This document shows positions 50,497 to 60,005 of a stretch of DNA of 64,000 bases, in pieces. Under the pieces are notes generated by a model. That model worked only from the letters and a program-made list of their open reading frames with translations. It was not told the origin of the DNA and made no database searches. The position numbers and the translations under genes are program-made. Source of the DNA: Cyclobacteriaceae bacterium (GTDB lineage Bacteria > Bacteroidota > Bacteroidia > Cytophagales > Cyclobacteriaceae); NCBI GenBank assembly GCA_019694875.1, contig JAIBBC010000001.1, positions 62,001 through 126,000 of the forward strand, given 5' to 3'. Position 1 is the first letter of the stretch; each line of letters begins with the position of its first letter.

Positions 50497-52941
50497 CTAC
50501 TGACCGTGTTTTTCCTTCAAACTATTCAATAATTGTTCCAAACTGAGCTGATCTTTGATCAAAACTTCACGAGCCTTACTGCCTTCAAACGGCCCTACAA
50601 TACCGGCAGCCTCAAGTTGGTCGATCAAACGACCTGCGCGGTTGTAGCCAAGTTTCAGCTTGCGCTGAATGAGTGAAGTACTTCCCTGCTGGTGGTTAAC
50701 GATAAGCTGTGCTGCCTCCTCAAACAAAGCATCACGCTCAGCCAGGTCAACAGACGATGCACCGCTTTCATCTTCGCCCTCAAACTCTGGAAGCAGGTAA
50801 GCTGAATCATAGCCGCGCTGCGCGCCAATAAAATCGCAAACTTTTTCAATCTCCGGTGTATCAACAAACGGACATTGAATACGAATCACATCCGATCCTG
50901 ACGACAGCAGCATATCGCCCTGGCCTACCAGTTGATCAGCACCGCCTGAATCGAGAATTGTACGTGAGTCAACTTTAGACGTTACGCGGAACGACAAACG
51001 TGCCGGGAAGTTTGCTTTGATCACACCCGTAATAACGTTTACGGAAGGACGCTGCGTGGCAACCACCAGATGAATACCAATTGCACGTGCCAGCTGTGCC
51101 AGTCGGGCAATCGGAGTTTCAACTTCCTTACCGGCCGTCATCATCAAATCGGCAAGCTCATCGATTACCAATACGATATAGGGCAGGAATCGGTGGCCTT
51201 CCTTCGGATTCAGTTTACGGCCAACAAACTTGGCGTTGTATTCTTTCAGGTTACGGGCACCGGCATCTTTCAGAATTTCATACCGGTTCTCCATTTCAAT
51301 ACACAATGAGTTGAGCGTGTGTACAACTTTTTTGGTATCGGTGATGATGGCCTCTTCGCTGTTAGGCAGTTTGGCCAGGTAATGGCGTTCGATTTTACTG
51401 AACAGCGACATCTCAACTTTCTTCGGATCGACCAGTACAAACTTGAGCTGCGATGGATGACGTTTATATAAGAGCGAAGCAAGAATCACGTTTAACCCCA
51501 CCGACTTACCCTGACCAGTCGCACCCGCCACAAGCAAGTGTGGCATTTTAGCCAAGTCAATCACCAACACTTCGTTGGAAATTGTTTTCCCGATGGCTAT
51601 CGGCAATTCCTTATCGGTTTTTACGAATCCCGGTGAAGCGAGTACCGAGCGAATGCTTACCATCTCCCGGTTCTTGTTCGGAACTTCAATACCGATTGTT
51701 CCTTTTCCCGGAATCGGTGCAATAATACGAATACCCAATGCGGCCAAACTCAGCGCGATATCATCTTCCAGGTTTTTAATTCTTGAAATTTTGATACCGG
51801 CATCCGGCACAATTTCATACAGTGTGACAGTCGGGCCGATCGTTGCTTTAATGCTGGTAATGCCAATTTTAAAGTTGGTAAGCGTGGCCAGGATTTTATC
51901 CTTGTTGGCGTTCAATTCCTCCTGTGTTACCTGCACTTTGCCCACCTCATATTCGTTGAGCAATTCCAGAGGCGGGAATTTATAGCTGCTGAGATCAAGT
52001 GTGGGATCGTACAGTCCTTTCTCCTCCACGAGCTTTTCCGCCAGCTCTTCTGTTTCGGTAGGTTGTTCCTCTATAATAAAGGCAGGCTCCTGCTTGTTGT
52101 CTTTTTTAGTTTCAACCGGTTTTTCCAGATCGAGCTTCACTTCGTTAACCGGAGTTTTTACTTCGGGTGGCTTAACCAGTACAATCGGCTCCGCCACGTC
52201 AGTCTTATCTTCCTTAACCCACTTGTCTTTTTCATCGGTATATTCCGCTGGTGCCTCGGGCGTTGCAAGAATCGCATCGTTGCCCATCGGCTTCGGATCC
52301 TTTATGCTTTGGAAAGCATGGATCGCGGTAACGTTAAAGAAGAAAATGATAAAGATGAACAGCGACAATACCAGTAACAGGAATGTACCCCAATTCAATA
52401 GTCCGATACTTACTTGAGCCAACGTTAACCCAATTTTACCACCGAGATAACTCCATTCTGCTTCGTTGTCTACGCTCAACGCCAAATATCCAAAAAGCAA
52501 ACCAAGCCATACAGCAGCAAAAACAGAGAAAATCGTCACGGAGAAAATCGGAAGTAAGGTGCGTTTAAACGCAAGCTTAAATCCGATGAGAAACATCAAA
52601 AAGGGAATTGCAAACGAGCCTATTCCAAATCCGTCATAGATTATATGGTGCGAAGTCCATGCCCCTAAATAACCCAGCCAATTTTCAACATCTGGCCAAT
52701 CCGAAAAACTGGGATTTAAGATAATGCTCATGTCGGCACTCCAGGTGAACAGAAACGACACAAACGATATGAAAAGAAAAATGGAAGTGATGATCAGCAC
52801 AAAGCCGGTTGCCAGAATAAACCTGGGATCTTTCAGGAAATCGAGTGACCAGTTAAATTTTCCTTTCGACTTTGAGCTTTTACCCTTCTTTTCTTTTTCA
52901 GGCTTCTTGAAGGTGTTGGTTTTAAAAGTGTTTTCCGCCAT
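50497..52941 (-). CDS. ftsK: DNA translocase FtsK
   Basis: An 814-residue divisome-associated DNA pump. Four membrane helices lie in the first 205 residues (about 40-66, 108-126, 131-151, 181-204); an acidic/Pro linker (about 215-310) follows; the alpha domain begins near 330; Walker A is GATGQGKS at 473-480; Walker B is VLVIDELADLMM near 592; and the arginine/lid region ATQRPSVNVITGVIKANFPARLSFRV is present. A C-terminal winged-helix gamma domain (LIQRKLKLGYNRAGRLIDQLEAAGIVG) at about 750-790 should read polar KOPS-type signals. It is full length and probably essential. It is the first gene in a leftward group with lolA and pyrF. Confidence 0.96.
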   Translation of the reverse strand: MAENTFKTNTFKKPEKEKKGKSSKSKGKFNWSLDFLKDPRFILATGFVLIITSIFLFISFVSFLFTWSADMSIILNPSFSDWPDVENWLGYLGAWTSHHIIYDGFGIGSFAIPFLMFLIGFKLAFKRTLLPIFSVTIFSVFAAVWLGLLFGYLALSVDNEAEWSYLGGKIGLTLAQVSIGLLNWGTFLLLVLSLFIFIIFFFNVTAIHAFQSIKDPKPMGNDAILATPEAPAEYTDEKDKWVKEDKTDVAEPIVLVKPPEVKTPVNEVKLDLEKPVETKKDNKQEPAFIIEEQPTETEELAEKLVEEKGLYDPTLDLSSYKFPPLELLNEYEVGKVQVTQEELNANKDKILATLTNFKIGITSIKATIGPTVTLYEIVPDAGIKISRIKNLEDDIALSLAALGIRIIAPIPGKGTIGIEVPNKNREMVSIRSVLASPGFVKTDKELPIAIGKTISNEVLVIDLAKMPHLLVAGATGQGKSVGLNVILASLLYKRHPSQLKFVLVDPKKVEMSLFSKIERHYLAKLPNSEEAIITDTKKVVHTLNSLCIEMENRYEILKDAGARNLKEYNAKFVGRKLNPKEGHRFLPYIVLVIDELADLMMTAGKEVETPIARLAQLARAIGIHLVVATQRPSVNVITGVIKANFPARLSFRVTSKVDSRTILDSGGADQLVGQGDMLLSSGSDVIRIQCPFVDTPEIEKVCDFIGAQRGYDSAYLLPEFEGEDESGASSVDLAERDALFEEAAQLIVNHQQGSTSLIQRKLKLGYNRAGRLIDQLEAAGIVGPFEGSKAREVLIKDQLSLEQLLNSLKEKHGQ

Positions 52942-53050
52942 TTAGTTTAAAAAGTATTCAAAGCTAAGCAAAATTTAGCAACCCGCGACAGCCCGAATGA
53001 GTGTGTCGGGCTTCGATTTTATTGCGTAACTTGATCAAAATCCCGTACCC

Positions 53051-55057
53051 CTGAAACGCGCGATTACCATCCTCGCCATCCTGGCCTCCGGACTTTCCGT
53101 TAACGGGCAAAACCGGGCCATCGACAGCCTCCGGCAAATTGTGGCGCTGAACAAGCACGATACCATGGAGGTGAAGGCGTTGCTCGGCCTTACCAACGAG
53201 TTCCTGCGAAAAGATGTTACGCTTGCCCGCGGTTACACGCAACAGGTAATCCGCACCTCGTCACAACTTCAATATATCTATGGACTGTGCTCGGGCTACG
53301 TTTACATGATTTCGTTCTCACAATCGGGCCTGAAAATGGACAGCGCCTTGTATTATCTTGGATTGACAGAACAACTGGCCAAGGCACATCCGGAAGACAC
53401 CCGGATCATCAAGAACTACAACCAATCGGCCGGACTTTTTTATAAAGCGCAGGGAGAGTATAAACGAGCGTTGCCCTATTTTCTGGAGAACGTTAAGCTT
53501 GCCACGAAAGATGATGAGAACAAAGCCGGAACGTTGCTCAACCTTGGCAATACGTATTCGCAAATGGCTGATTATGGAAATGCGATGAAGTATCACTTAC
53601 AGTCGCTTGCGATCTTCGAAAAAATCGGCAACAAACGCGGCCAGTCATTTTGCCTGCATAGCCTTGCTACCGACTACTATTTTTTGAAACAGCTCGACAA
53701 GGCGGAAGAATATTTGCAGCGATCGCTGGCCATGAAAACCGAACTTGGCGACAAACGGGGGCTCGTTACAACGTGGCAGGGTTTGGGAAACGTTGCCAAG
53801 GATCGAAATCAATACAAGCTTGCTGATCAATACTATAATAAAAGTCTTTCGCTGGCGCGTGAAATGAAACTTGCAGGTGACGAGATTATAACCCTGCACC
53901 AGATGGGCATGAACTACATGCGCAAACCAGACCACCTGGAAGCCCGGAAAGTTTTTACGGAAGGACTAGCCCGCGCGCGGCAATTGGGCGATAGCGCACT
54001 TTCTGCACGATTTAAATCCTCGTTGATCTCCATGGATTTGGAGGAACAAAAAAAACGTAATACAGAATCAGCGTACATCAATAATCTGAACACGCTTATT
54101 CTTTCTGGCGATAAAAGCGGGCTGTCACTTGAGTACAGCCGGTTGAGCGAGTACTACGCCCTGAACAACAATTATGAAAAGGCGCTCGAGTATTTGAAGA
54201 TGCATGAGGCGTTGAAAGACAGCATTGAAGGCAGCGCGGTATTGGTTCAGCTACGCACACTCGAAGAACAATTCAAAAACGATCAAAAGGAAAAAGAAAT
54301 TGAGTTGCTGAAAAAAGACCAGGAGCTTCATAAAGCAGAGATCAGCCGGCAGCGTGCGAACACCAGTATCATCATTGTAGTGCTGATATCCGTGATTATT
54401 ATTAGCGTTTTATTAATCAACCGGTATCGTGTATTAAATAGAACCCGAAGACTCGTAGAACTGGAACGCATGCGAAATACGATTGCCCGGGATCTGCATG
54501 ACGACATCGGATCAACATTATCCAGCATCAACATCATCAGCCAGATGGCGCTGAAAGATTCGAATGGCGGCTCTTCAAACTTTCAGCGGATTGCACAACA
54601 TTCATCAAGCATGATGGAGAGCATGTCGGACATTGTGTGGTCGATCAATCCGAGTAACGATTCTCCCGAACGGGTTATCAGTAAAATGAAAGAGTTTGCA
54701 GCCGAAATTCTCGATCCGCTGGACACAACTTACACGTTTACCGGTGAAGAAAATTTGCAGGCGATTAAGCTGGATGCCGCCACCCGCAAGAATCTGCTGC
54801 TCATATTTAAGGAGGCGATCAACAATGCCGCAAAGTACAGCGGTGCAAGTGCGATAACCATTCACTTTCGAAAAATTGAAGATAGTCTCGTAGTGGATAT
54901 TCAGGATAATGGAAAAGGTTTTGATACGCAGATCATGTCGTCCGGCAATGGCTTGCGAAACATGAAAGACCGGGCTGCCAGCTTGCGGGGTAAACTTGAG
55001 CTGAAATCTTCAGCCGGAGCCGGTACAGGCATTTCCCTTTCGATTCCGATCACATGA
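53051..55057 (+). CDS. TPR-containing sensor histidine kinase
   Basis: A 668-residue membrane sensor if CTG at 53051 is the start. That codon begins a textbook signal peptide (LKRAITILAILASGLSVNGQ); the only canonical start nearby, GTG at 53141, would drop it, and no ATG or TTG lies in frame after the upstream stop at 53027. About seven TPR units span residues 30-370 (YKRALPYFLENVKLATKDD, DYGNAMKYHLQSLAIFEKIG and further copies), with a membrane helix near 435-455 (SIIIVVLISVIIISVLLINRY). The H-box RDLHDDIGST has His483, the N-box is KEAINNAAKY and DNGKGF closes the ATPase. The regulator gene 58 bases downstream is its probable partner. Confidence 0.88.
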   Translation: MKRAITILAILASGLSVNGQNRAIDSLRQIVALNKHDTMEVKALLGLTNEFLRKDVTLARGYTQQVIRTSSQLQYIYGLCSGYVYMISFSQSGLKMDSALYYLGLTEQLAKAHPEDTRIIKNYNQSAGLFYKAQGEYKRALPYFLENVKLATKDDENKAGTLLNLGNTYSQMADYGNAMKYHLQSLAIFEKIGNKRGQSFCLHSLATDYYFLKQLDKAEEYLQRSLAMKTELGDKRGLVTTWQGLGNVAKDRNQYKLADQYYNKSLSLAREMKLAGDEIITLHQMGMNYMRKPDHLEARKVFTEGLARARQLGDSALSARFKSSLISMDLEEQKKRNTESAYINNLNTLILSGDKSGLSLEYSRLSEYYALNNNYEKALEYLKMHEALKDSIEGSAVLVQLRTLEEQFKNDQKEKEIELLKKDQELHKAEISRQRANTSIIIVVLISVIIISVLLINRYRVLNRTRRLVELERMRNTIARDLHDDIGSTLSSINIISQMALKDSNGGSSNFQRIAQHSSSMMESMSDIVWSINPSNDSPERVISKMKEFAAEILDPLDTTYTFTGEENLQAIKLDAATRKNLLLIFKEAINNAAKYSGASAITIHFRKIEDSLVVDIQDNGKGFDTQIMSSGNGLRNMKDRAASLRGKLELKSSAGAGTGISLSIPIT

Positions 55058-55115
55058 TCAGGGTATTTTTGAACGTGTAACAAATCCGCAGCTTTGTAAA
55101 GTCTGTTTTTTGGCC

Positions 55116-55745
55116 ATGAAATTATCGGTGCTTATTTATGAAGATAACTCCCTCCTCCGCGAAAGCGTGGGCGCAATGATCCTGAGCAATGCTGAACTAA
55201 CATTGGAAGCCGCCTTTGAAAACGTGCTGAACGTTGAAGCCGAGCTCAAGGCGTACAAACCCGATTTGATTTTGATGGACATCGACATGCCCGGCATGAG
55301 CGGCATTGAGGCGGTTCAAAAAATAAGACGGGTTAACAACCAGGTGCCCATCATCATGCTAACGGTTTTTGACGACAATACGCATGTATTTGAGGCTCTA
55401 CAGGTAGGAGCATCGGGGTACTTGTTGAAGAAACACATATCCACAAAACTGTTCGATGCTATCCATGAAGTGATGGAAGGCGGAGCACCCATGTCGCCCA
55501 GTATCGCCAGAATGGTTTTAGCCTCCATGCACAAACCGGCATCCGAAAATCCGTATCAGCTCACCGCGCGTGAAAAGGAAATTCTCACTTCGCTAAGCAA
55601 AGGCAACAGTTACAAGCTCATTGCGGCAGAGTTTGCGATCAGTATTGACACCGTTCGCACCCACATCAAAAAAATTTACGAAAAGCTGCAGGTGCATTCG
55701 CAGACGGAGGCTGTTAGTAAAGCGATTCATGAGAAATTGGTTTAA
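55116..55745 (+). CDS. NarL/FixJ-type response regulator
   Basis: A 209-residue regulator. The ATG at 55116 (MKLSVLIYEDNSLLRESV) is preferred to a TTG at 55110. The acidic pair is in YEDN, phosphoacceptor Asp in LILMDIDMPGMSG, Lys in LLKKHI. The LuxR-type domain is at about 145-205 (LTAREKEILTSLSKGNSYKLIAAEFAISIDTVRTHIKKIYEKL). It shares the linker GGAPMSPSIARM with the two tandem regulators at 10.5-11.9 kb, which points to common descent. Partner: the TPR kinase directly upstream. A small lipoprotein gene follows 11 bases later. Confidence 0.93.
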   Translation: MKLSVLIYEDNSLLRESVGAMILSNAELTLEAAFENVLNVEAELKAYKPDLILMDIDMPGMSGIEAVQKIRRVNNQVPIIMLTVFDDNTHVFEALQVGASGYLLKKHISTKLFDAIHEVMEGGAPMSPSIARMVLASMHKPASENPYQLTAREKEILTSLSKGNSYKLIAAEFAISIDTVRTHIKKIYEKLQVHSQTEAVSKAIHEKLV

Positions 55746-55756
55746 CCCTGCCCGCT

Positions 55757-56407
55757 ATGAAAAAATATTCCCTGGCACTGGCATTAATATTATTCCAATG
55801 TACATCACCCGGTCAAAAGGAAAATGAGACTGTTCAGGATACGACTTCTTTAAATAAACCTGTCGCTTCAACATCTTCCGAATCATCCGAAGAAGTGTCG
55901 AACGAGGATGCCGGGCTTTATGATGCCGATCCTACGTCACTTGACCTGGACGAATTCACAAAACACCCTTTTCCCTCGGACTACCCCTACATAAAAACCT
56001 TTCTTCGCGAAGAAGGAATTGCGTTCAACATCCTTGCGGAGGATACGATACATTCCGAGCACAGAATTATTGATTCCGACAGCATATCGATCGATTTTCT
56101 CGACAGCGATCCAAGGTTCCAGGATGAATTAGGTGATTTGATCTGTTCATCTGATATCCGGGCCAGTAATTTTATGTTCAATCAGGATGTGGTGATCGGA
56201 GCAGCCCAAGAAATTTTTCTGACCCGCGCCAACTTATCAGAATCTTCACTAACAAAGGATGAGGATACCAACCTGAGTTACTACGAACACAAAGTTTCCT
56301 GGGGAGAAGATGAGGGCTATTGGAAAGTCACATTCTGGTTTAATGCGGGAGTTCTGGTGCGTATTCAATCTGAGATTAGCCCGTGCTACTACGATTACGG
56401 AGACTAA
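55757..56407 (+). CDS. Lipoprotein of unknown function
   Basis: A 216-residue lipoprotein: signal LALALILFQC with Cys at 15. A Ser/Glu-rich stretch (about 20-55) is followed by an acidic domain (LDEFTKHPFPSDYPYIKTFLREEGIAFN ... FMFNQDVVIGAAQEIFLTRANLSES ... WKVTFWFNAGVLVRIQSEISPCYYDYGD). I do not recognise the family, and no catalytic motif is seen. It begins 11 bases after the regulator stop, so it may be expressed with the kinase/regulator pair. It resembles small surface lipoproteins of Bacteroidota in composition only. Confidence 0.68.
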   Translation: MKKYSLALALILFQCTSPGQKENETVQDTTSLNKPVASTSSESSEEVSNEDAGLYDADPTSLDLDEFTKHPFPSDYPYIKTFLREEGIAFNILAEDTIHSEHRIIDSDSISIDFLDSDPRFQDELGDLICSSDIRASNFMFNQDVVIGAAQEIFLTRANLSESSLTKDEDTNLSYYEHKVSWGEDEGYWKVTFWFNAGVLVRIQSEISPCYYDYGD

Positions 56408-56430
56408 TCACAAATTCAAAAACCGAACAG

Positions 56431-57072
56431 ATGATCCGATCCTTTATTGAAAAAGTCAACAAGTCAACTCTTATTGTTTTTTGGGCTCTGATCATTCTGC
56501 TCTCAGCATATTTCTACTATGACAATGCCGTTGTTTATTTGTTTGGATATCGGAATCCAAGATTTGATGAAAATCAACTCTGGTTCGTATTGCACATTGC
56601 GGGTGCAACGTGCTCACTTTTTTTAGGACCGGTTCAATTCTGGACATTTATCCGAAAAAAATACATTCGTTTTCACCGCATAGCAGGCAAAATTTATATT
56701 ATCGGTTCGTTAATCGCTGCCGCGGGAGCTTTCCGGCTTGCCCTTTCCTTTAATTGCGTAGGCTGCCGGTATTCCCTTATTCCTTTATCGATTCTTTTTT
56801 TCATGACAACTTCCCTCTCATGGTATGCAATCCGGCAAAAGAATGTTACTGCGCATAAACAGTTCATGGTAAGAAGCTACCTCTGCGCACTTGCATTTGT
56901 ATTCGTTCGATTATACCAGGTTATTCCGATCGGTTTCATTTTTGAACCCATCAAAGATGATAACGTGCTGGCGGTAGTAATCGAGTGGACTTTTTCTATT
57001 TTACCGCTAGTACTCGCGGAGATTGTGATGATCTGGATTCCGTCTATTCAATCCAAAAAGAAAACCGGATGA
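56431..57072 (+). CDS. DUF2306 membrane protein
   Basis: A 213-residue inner-membrane protein from the ATG at 56431 (MIRSFIEKVNKS); the earlier in-frame ATG at 56383 overlaps the lipoprotein gene and adds a non-hydrophobic leader. Six or seven helices are seen at about 12-30, 50-70, 88-108, 114-132, 148-168, 172-190 and 192-210. The conserved HIAGATCSLFLGPVQFW and RFHRIAGKIYIIGSLIAAAGAFRLAL match DUF2306. Its histidines (in HIAG, FHR, and AHKQF) could bind haem, and a redox role has been suggested for related families; this is not demonstrated here. Confidence 0.82.
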   Translation: MIRSFIEKVNKSTLIVFWALIILLSAYFYYDNAVVYLFGYRNPRFDENQLWFVLHIAGATCSLFLGPVQFWTFIRKKYIRFHRIAGKIYIIGSLIAAAGAFRLALSFNCVGCRYSLIPLSILFFMTTSLSWYAIRQKNVTAHKQFMVRSYLCALAFVFVRLYQVIPIGFIFEPIKDDNVLAVVIEWTFSILPLVLAEIVMIWIPSIQSKKKTG

Positions 57073-57214
57073 ACGTAATCCCTGTTCCTTTCCCCAACAC
57101 TTGCATTACCCGGAATAGGGCTTTGAATCAGGCTGGCTTGAAGTAATTTCATCAGGAAGCACCTCACATTATTATGTGATTTCACCACCACCTCGTATTG
57201 GAGAGATTTGATAC

Positions 57215-59878
57215 ATGAAAATCCCTTTACTATCGATCCTCCTCGTTACCTCGGTTGCCGGTTATGCGCAGGAAGCATCAGGAACGTCCTGGACTCCCAG
57301 TAACCAGGTAAACAGCATTACCTACGGTGACAACAAAGTTTTTATTGCCGGTGATTTCGACTGGTTTGGAGAGCGCATTGAATCACAAGCATTTGTATTT
57401 ACACCTGCACTTGGCGAAGTAAGCGGCTACCCGGTGATTCAGGGGCCCATACAGCATTCGATCCCGGATGGAGCCGGAGGCTGGTATACGGCTGCTTATG
57501 GCATCATCACACATATCAAATCCGATAAGACGGCCGAAGAATTACCATTTTTATTTGAGGGTGGCGGGTACCCGATCCGGGCAATGGAAAAAACAGGTAA
57601 CACGTTGTATGTAATCGGACAGTTTACCACTGTGAACTCCATCGCCCGCGGTTATGGCGCAGCAATCGACTTAACCAACAACACACTTCTCAGCTGGAAC
57701 CCGGCTTCGGGCGGATACATCTATTGCATAAAAGCTTCAGCTGGTGTTATTTATGTAGGTGGAAGTTTTACCAGCATTGGAGGTCAAACCCGATCAAGAG
57801 TTGCCGCGCTTGATGCCGCTACTGCGCTTGCCACATCGTGGAACCCGAACGTGGCAGCCGGAGGTTATGTGTTTACCATAGAGGCCGATGCGTCAGCGGT
57901 TTATTTTGGAGGAAGTTTTACAAACGCAGGAGGTGGCAGCCCAACGCGCACAAATTTTGCAGCCGTTAATAAAACAACGGGAGCATTAACATCTTTCAAC
58001 CCACGGCCTGACGATGATGTTGTTGCGCTCGCGCTGGATGGCAACACGCTTTATATGGCGGGTGACTTCACACATGTTGCGGGCGTTACGAAGCATCAGG
58101 TTGCAGCTGTTAATATCACTACCGGTACAGCAACCGCCTTTTCGGTAACACTGCCTTCATACTACAGCAAGAATGTATACGCGTTAGCGATTGATGGCAA
58201 CAAGCTTTTCATTGGAGGAAATTTCAATAATCTTAATAAAGCAGAAATCGGCAATCTTGCCGTTGTGAACAAGGTTACAGGCGCTAACGAGCCGACTGAA
58301 GACCGCGCCATGGGTGGTTCAGTTTTAACCATCACACCTTCGGGTGGAAACATTTTAGTAGGTGGAAATCTTCTTGGGATTACCGGAGTTTCAAATAGTT
58401 ACGGATGCGTTGCTCTTGATGGAGTAACCGGAACCGGCACGGCCTGGAGACCTGAATTTCCGGATCTTGGAACTGGCACATTTTTAAGCAGTCTGAAATT
58501 ACATTATCAAAATAACACCGTGTACTACATCTCGGAAATCTATCTGGTATCGGATGGTGTTTCAGGTATGATTGTCGGGGCGCTGAATTCAAACGATGGG
58601 TCGGCACTTCCCGGATGGCCGATCGAACTGGATGGCGATATTGCCGATTGGGCGTTCTCGGATGATGCACTTTATCTCGCAGGAAATTTTTCCACTGTAA
58701 ATGGTGCCGCGCGCGAAGGTTTCGCAGCGCTGGATCTCACCACAGGAGAAGTTCTTCCGTGGACACTCGGGGTGCCGTTATTTTTTGGAGACGGTGACGA
58801 CCTTTATTCGATTGTTGTCGAGAACAATGTTTTCTATCTGGCAGGGCAATACTCATTCAATTTTAACGGAGAAGACCGAACAAATTTTTCAGCGTGGGAT
58901 GCAACAACAGGAGATTTGCTTGCGTGGAATCCAACGGTTGAAGCAGCCCCTATTGGCGCAATTGCGGATGGAAAGGTATATATGATCGGCCCCGAAGTTG
59001 TTCGCGTAGATGCAACAACCGGAGATACCGACAGCTGGACGCCCGACTTTGATCCGCAAGGTGGAATGGTAAGCATGGTGGTAAAAGGAAATGACGTTTT
59101 TTATGCAGGATATTTCTCACCCGGTATCGTTCGGGTAGACATTAATACCGGTGAACTGGCGGCTGTTCAACCACAACTGGAAGATCCGTTTTTCTCAGAA
59201 GGTTCGGTTCGGGCACTTGCAGTTTCATCGAATAAACTATATGCCGGAGGCAGCTTCGGTTATCAGGTAAGTACCCAGTATCGTTTTAATTATGCCGAGT
59301 ATCCGTTGCTAACAACCAACAGCGCTCCCGAAATCACAAGTGTGTTCCGTTCCATTCCAGTGCAAAGTATTGTATCTGTCTTTTTGCCCGACATTGTAAC
59401 GGATATTGACGATAACGCAGACCTGACCACCGCAGAAATCATTAGTCAGCCTCAAAGCGGAGCATCCGCCTACATCGATGGCGATTACCTGATTGTTGAT
59501 TACACCGGACTTGCATTCGCAGGAAGTGACATTCTCACCTTACGCGTATGTGATACCGAAGCGGCCTGCACCGAGCAACAAATTACGATTGAACTTGATG
59601 GCAGCGTGCGTGTTTACAATGCAATCTCACCCAATGGCGATGGTAAAAATGAGATCATGCGCATTGCCAATATTGAATTGTTTACAAAAAATCATGTCAG
59701 TGTTTTCAATCGCTGGGGCGATCTGGTGTTTGAAACCGATGACTATAATAATGACGATCGGGTTTTTAAAGGTGTCAGTAACGGTGGCAAGGACCTTCCC
59801 TCGGGTATCTATTATTATAAAATAGAGTTCCCCGGGGGCCTGAAAACGCGAACGGGTTACCTCAGTCTGAGGCGGTAG
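57215..59878 (+). CDS. Type IX-secreted propeller-repeat protein with type-B sorting tail
   Basis: An 887-residue secreted surface protein. A signal peptide (VAGYAQ, about residue 19) is followed by more than ten blade-like repeats between ~35 and 700 (for example VFIAGDFDWFG, LYVIGQFTTVNSIARGYGAAIDL, IYVGGSFTSIGGQTRSRVAALDAATA, LYMAGDFTHVAGVTKHQVAAVNI), which suggest tandem beta-propellers of the DUF5122 type. An Ig/cadherin-like module lies at about 705-795. The C-terminal ~88 residues (YNAISPNGDGKNE ... FNRWGDLVF ... LPSGIYYYKIEF ... TRTGYLSLRR) form the gliding-motility-associated sorting domain, which directs export by the type IX system. The tail is close to that of the next gene. Confidence 0.9.
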   Translation: MKIPLLSILLVTSVAGYAQEASGTSWTPSNQVNSITYGDNKVFIAGDFDWFGERIESQAFVFTPALGEVSGYPVIQGPIQHSIPDGAGGWYTAAYGIITHIKSDKTAEELPFLFEGGGYPIRAMEKTGNTLYVIGQFTTVNSIARGYGAAIDLTNNTLLSWNPASGGYIYCIKASAGVIYVGGSFTSIGGQTRSRVAALDAATALATSWNPNVAAGGYVFTIEADASAVYFGGSFTNAGGGSPTRTNFAAVNKTTGALTSFNPRPDDDVVALALDGNTLYMAGDFTHVAGVTKHQVAAVNITTGTATAFSVTLPSYYSKNVYALAIDGNKLFIGGNFNNLNKAEIGNLAVVNKVTGANEPTEDRAMGGSVLTITPSGGNILVGGNLLGITGVSNSYGCVALDGVTGTGTAWRPEFPDLGTGTFLSSLKLHYQNNTVYYISEIYLVSDGVSGMIVGALNSNDGSALPGWPIELDGDIADWAFSDDALYLAGNFSTVNGAAREGFAALDLTTGEVLPWTLGVPLFFGDGDDLYSIVVENNVFYLAGQYSFNFNGEDRTNFSAWDATTGDLLAWNPTVEAAPIGAIADGKVYMIGPEVVRVDATTGDTDSWTPDFDPQGGMVSMVVKGNDVFYAGYFSPGIVRVDINTGELAAVQPQLEDPFFSEGSVRALAVSSNKLYAGGSFGYQVSTQYRFNYAEYPLLTTNSAPEITSVFRSIPVQSIVSVFLPDIVTDIDDNADLTTAEIISQPQSGASAYIDGDYLIVDYTGLAFAGSDILTLRVCDTEAACTEQQITIELDGSVRVYNAISPNGDGKNEIMRIANIELFTKNHVSVFNRWGDLVFETDDYNNDDRVFKGVSNGGKDLPSGIYYYKIEFPGGLKTRTGYLSLRR

Positions 59879-60005
59879 GCTCGCATGATGATGTGATTCG
59901 TACGTGCTGATCTTTCCTTACCTTTAAAGGCCAACACGTCTTTATGCAGTACAGGTTTCCAGATCGGCTGCGCAGAATTTGCATCTCATCAAACTACACC
60001 GCCAT

